DNA from: an uncultured Cardiobacterium sp.
GTDB lineage: Bacteria > Pseudomonadota > Gammaproteobacteria > Cardiobacteriales > Cardiobacteriaceae
NCBI RefSeq assembly: GCF_938028185.1
Contig: NZ_CALJAH010000038.1
Location: 1 to 6,253 of the forward strand
Direction of reading: 5' to 3'
DNA length: 6,253 nt
Below the pieces are notes generated by a model. The model had not been told where the DNA came from. It saw only the letters and a list, made by a program, of their open reading frames with translations, and searched no databases. Numbering within the stretch: the stretch's first letter is position 1; every line of letters begins with the position of its first letter. The translations under genes and the position numbers were made by a program. Below are positions 4,876 through 6,253 of this stretch, one piece after another.

Positions 4876-5160
4876 ATGACAACCAAAATTTACCCGACAA
4901 AAAGCTATCTCGACCCCGCTGAGCGTGAAGCACTCTTTCGTGAAAGTGGCATGGATACCGTTTGTGCGGCGGAATCACAAAGCGCACGCGAGGCAGGTGA
5001 TATTGAAACGGCCTGGGATTGGCTTGCCTGCTCAAGAATGCCCACCGGCTCATTAAAATCCCTGAAACGCTGGTATGGCGCCGATTTCATTCGCGCGCGC
5101 GGCTTTGATACCAGCAATGCCGATGCGGATTTGGGGCCGGGCTGGCTGGATGCACCCTGA
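4876..5160 (+). CDS. Small protein of unknown function, tandem paralogue 2
   Basis: The 94-aa twin of the preceding gene has the same length and the same start context (TAAGGAG, then ATG). Differences cluster at residues 21-55 (15 changes) and in the last six residues; between 56 and 88 there is a single change (Thr/Ala 74). This suggests the N-terminal half carries the specificity while the C-terminal half is kept identical by selection or gene conversion. Its stop overlaps the start of the next gene as TGATG, so translation is coupled to the 178-aa protein. Function unknown. Confidence 0.85.
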   Translation: MTTKIYPTKSYLDPAEREALFRESGMDTVCAAESQSAREAGDIETAWDWLACSRMPTGSLKSLKRWYGADFIRARGFDTSNADADLGPGWLDAP

Positions 5161-5696
5161 TGAGCAAGCCATTAACCACGATACAAATACTCTTTGAAGA
5201 AGAAATATTCATCAAAGGTATGCGCCAAACGTCTGCGGGACGCGTCCTTTCAGAAACCAGAAAAAAACTGCTGCATCACATCAGGGGAATCACAAAAACG
5301 GGCGACGCCCCTTTAATGATTGCCACCGAACTCGCTATCCTGCAGAACGATTTCGACCGCTATGCCAACAGCCGCGCGATGGAATCCAGTCTGCAAAGTG
5401 CCATCAACGAAATGGAAGTCATCCGGCGGCACTTTGCCATTATTCACACCCCGGCGTATGCGGCGGTCAATGCCGCCTTCAGCCTGCCCAAAAACCGGCA
5501 AAAGGGGCTGCCACTGGACGAGGCGCGACAATCCTTCCGCAGCCATTACGCCCGCCTCGCCAATCTCGACAAATCCCGCCTCGATGACGACGAAAAGGAA
5601 ATTATCGACGCGCGGCAGGAAATGTTTGGCGTGGCGCAAGAGATTTATATCAGTTGCCAGTTGCAGGTATTGGGGATAATGCAGGAGGTATTATGA
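5160..5696 (+). CDS. Helical soluble protein of unknown function
   Basis: The 178-aa product is not a recognised family. It is rich in charged residues and predicted by eye to be almost all helical, with no signal peptide or membrane segment. Long amphipathic stretches lie at about 52-93 and 118-175, broken by a Pro/Gly-containing link (98-120). The C-terminal half, with LDDDEKEIIDARQEMF (141-156), could form a coiled coil. The start at 5160 overlaps the upstream stop (TGATG), and the stop overlaps the next start (ATGA). The first 60 bases are AT-rich (20 of 60 G+C by count at 5161-5220) while the middle is GC-rich (39 of 60 at 5461-5520), so composition shifts within the gene. It probably acts with its operon neighbours; no biochemical role can be assigned. 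Confidence 0.8.
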   Translation: MSKPLTTIQILFEEEIFIKGMRQTSAGRVLSETRKKLLHHIRGITKTGDAPLMIATELAILQNDFDRYANSRAMESSLQSAINEMEVIRRHFAIIHTPAYAAVNAAFSLPKNRQKGLPLDEARQSFRSHYARLANLDKSRLDDDEKEIIDARQEMFGVAQEIYISCQLQVLGIMQEVL

Positions 5697-6193
5697 TTGA
5701 TAGCGAAAGGTATCAATATGTTGTCAGCAAGATGAAAGAGGTTTTGATTAACGCTATTTATTTGTTTACGCCGCTTTGGGCTACTTTTGCTTTTTATGGA
5801 ATTTCAATACTTCCACTACCAAGGGTAATCATACAAACTCTTGTCATTGCCATGGTAGTACTATTGCTTGCTTTAATAACGCTTGCCGTTCGTGATTTAT
5901 TCCTTTATGAAGATGAGTGGATTCAAATCCTTATTATTTTATTATCAGTATTTGCCTTGATAATAACCGGAAAAATGTTGCGCCAAGATAGTCTTGGCAG
6001 TTTTTTGTTTTTGTTTGTTTCTGGCACGCTGCTACCCGTTATTCGCGGTGCTTGCGGTGATTTGGGTAATATGTCCGGTTTCATCAAACTGTTCATTCTT
6101 GCCATATTAACAGCTATTTTCATCCTGCCCGCCGGATTTCTCTATTGGGCTTTTCTTGAAATACTCGCAGACATCTTTTCAATCCACATATAA
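5693..6193 (+). CDS. AT-rich multi-spanning membrane protein of unknown function
   Basis: The 166-aa protein starts at 5693, which overlaps the preceding stop as ATGA and has a strong AGGAGG five bases upstream; an in-frame ATG at 5654 lies inside the previous gene without such a site. Four to six hydrophobic segments are visible: about 18-40, 45-66, 77-93, 102-118 and 130-158 (the last long enough for one or two crossings). Charged loops include RDLFLYEDEW (67-76) and GKMLRQDS (93-100). The N-terminus is polar and probably cytoplasmic. Composition is strikingly different from the window: 21 of 60 G+C in 5821-5880 against 43 of 60 in 2761-2820. This points to recent transfer or a fast-evolving accessory gene. 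No known family was recognised. Confidence 0.8.
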   Translation: MIDSERYQYVVSKMKEVLINAIYLFTPLWATFAFYGISILPLPRVIIQTLVIAMVVLLLALITLAVRDLFLYEDEWIQILIILLSVFALIITGKMLRQDSLGSFLFLFVSGTLLPVIRGACGDLGNMSGFIKLFILAILTAIFILPAGFLYWAFLEILADIFSIHI

Positions 6194-6199
6194 ACCACC

Positions 6200-6253
6200 A
6201 TGAGCATCTACGCCCTTAAACCCAAATTCCAAAACCTGCTGCGCCCGCTGGTG
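6200..6253 (+). CDS. CDP-alcohol phosphatidyltransferase, N-terminal fragment (partial)
   Basis: Eighteen codons are present, cut by the window end. The peptide MSIYALKPKFQNLLRPLV resembles the N-terminus of membrane CDP-alcohol phosphatidyltransferases, which transfer a phosphatidyl group from CDP-diacylglycerol to an alcohol during phospholipid synthesis. The catalytic motif would lie beyond the window, so the call rests on the start alone. The gene is 6 nt after the AT-rich membrane gene, without a clear ribosome binding site. It may be read from the same transcript, but its GC-rich codons look like the host genome, so it probably marks the return to core DNA. Confidence 0.6.
   Translation, partial: MSIYALKPKFQNLLRPLV

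Larger units (their letters stand above)
4519..5160 (+). repeat. Tandem direct duplication, two units of ~322 bp
   Basis: Unit 1 covers about 4519-4839 and unit 2 about 4840-5160. Both begin with a similar leader (ctgcatt, a pyrimidine tract, then aggag and tgccatgac) and each holds one 94-aa gene. The leaders differ by one indel. The last ~110 bases are nearly identical between units (about three differences from accggctcattaaaat through ggctgg), while the middle of the coding region is clearly diverged. Confidence 0.9.

Noticed and set aside
4519..5160. CRISPR array
   Set aside because: Two large coding units, not short repeats separated by unique spacers.

Overview
The window is GC-rich (about 60% by eye) and densely packed with short operons, coupled stop/start codons and few gaps. 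This fits a Gammaproteobacterium or Betaproteobacterium with a compact genome. The gene types and the start of the last gene recall Cardiobacteriaceae/Neisseriaceae-like commensals, but no true Neisseria uptake sequence is visible, so the taxonomic guess (Cardiobacterium-like) is an inference with low certainty.

Left block (1-2031). A probable 3' tail of a + strand gene ends at 40 and is followed by a repeat remnant and a terminator. A minus-strand operon then runs from 2031 down to 141: an HxlR-family regulator, a 173-aa Cys-rich protein with an L7/L12-C-terminal-like end, and a 340-aa membrane protein. Both junctions are ATGA overlaps. The middle gene contains an in-frame ~110-bp palindromic repeat.

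Centre (2032-3049). Divergent from the regulator is a two-gene + strand operon: a small NTF2/SnoaL-like gene, whose middle has been replaced by half of the same repeat, and a flavodoxin-fold NAD(P)H:quinone reductase. The operon ends in a strong intrinsic terminator. An HxlR regulator next to a quinone reductase is a familiar electrophile/quinone-stress arrangement.

Right-centre (3054-4369, minus). A short-chain dehydrogenase is followed 2 nt later by free methionine-(R)-sulfoxide reductase, adding to the redox theme. A compact intergenic region (4370-4553) holds back-to-back candidate promoters.

Right block (4554-6253, plus). Two 94-aa paralogues of unknown function form a ~322-bp tandem duplication. 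They are followed, with TGATG and ATGA couplings, by a 178-aa helical protein of unknown function and a 166-aa AT-rich multi-spanning membrane protein. The window ends in the first 18 codons of a probable CDP-alcohol phosphatidyltransferase. The unknown four-gene unit and the repeat element that is read through inside genes are the two most novel-looking items.
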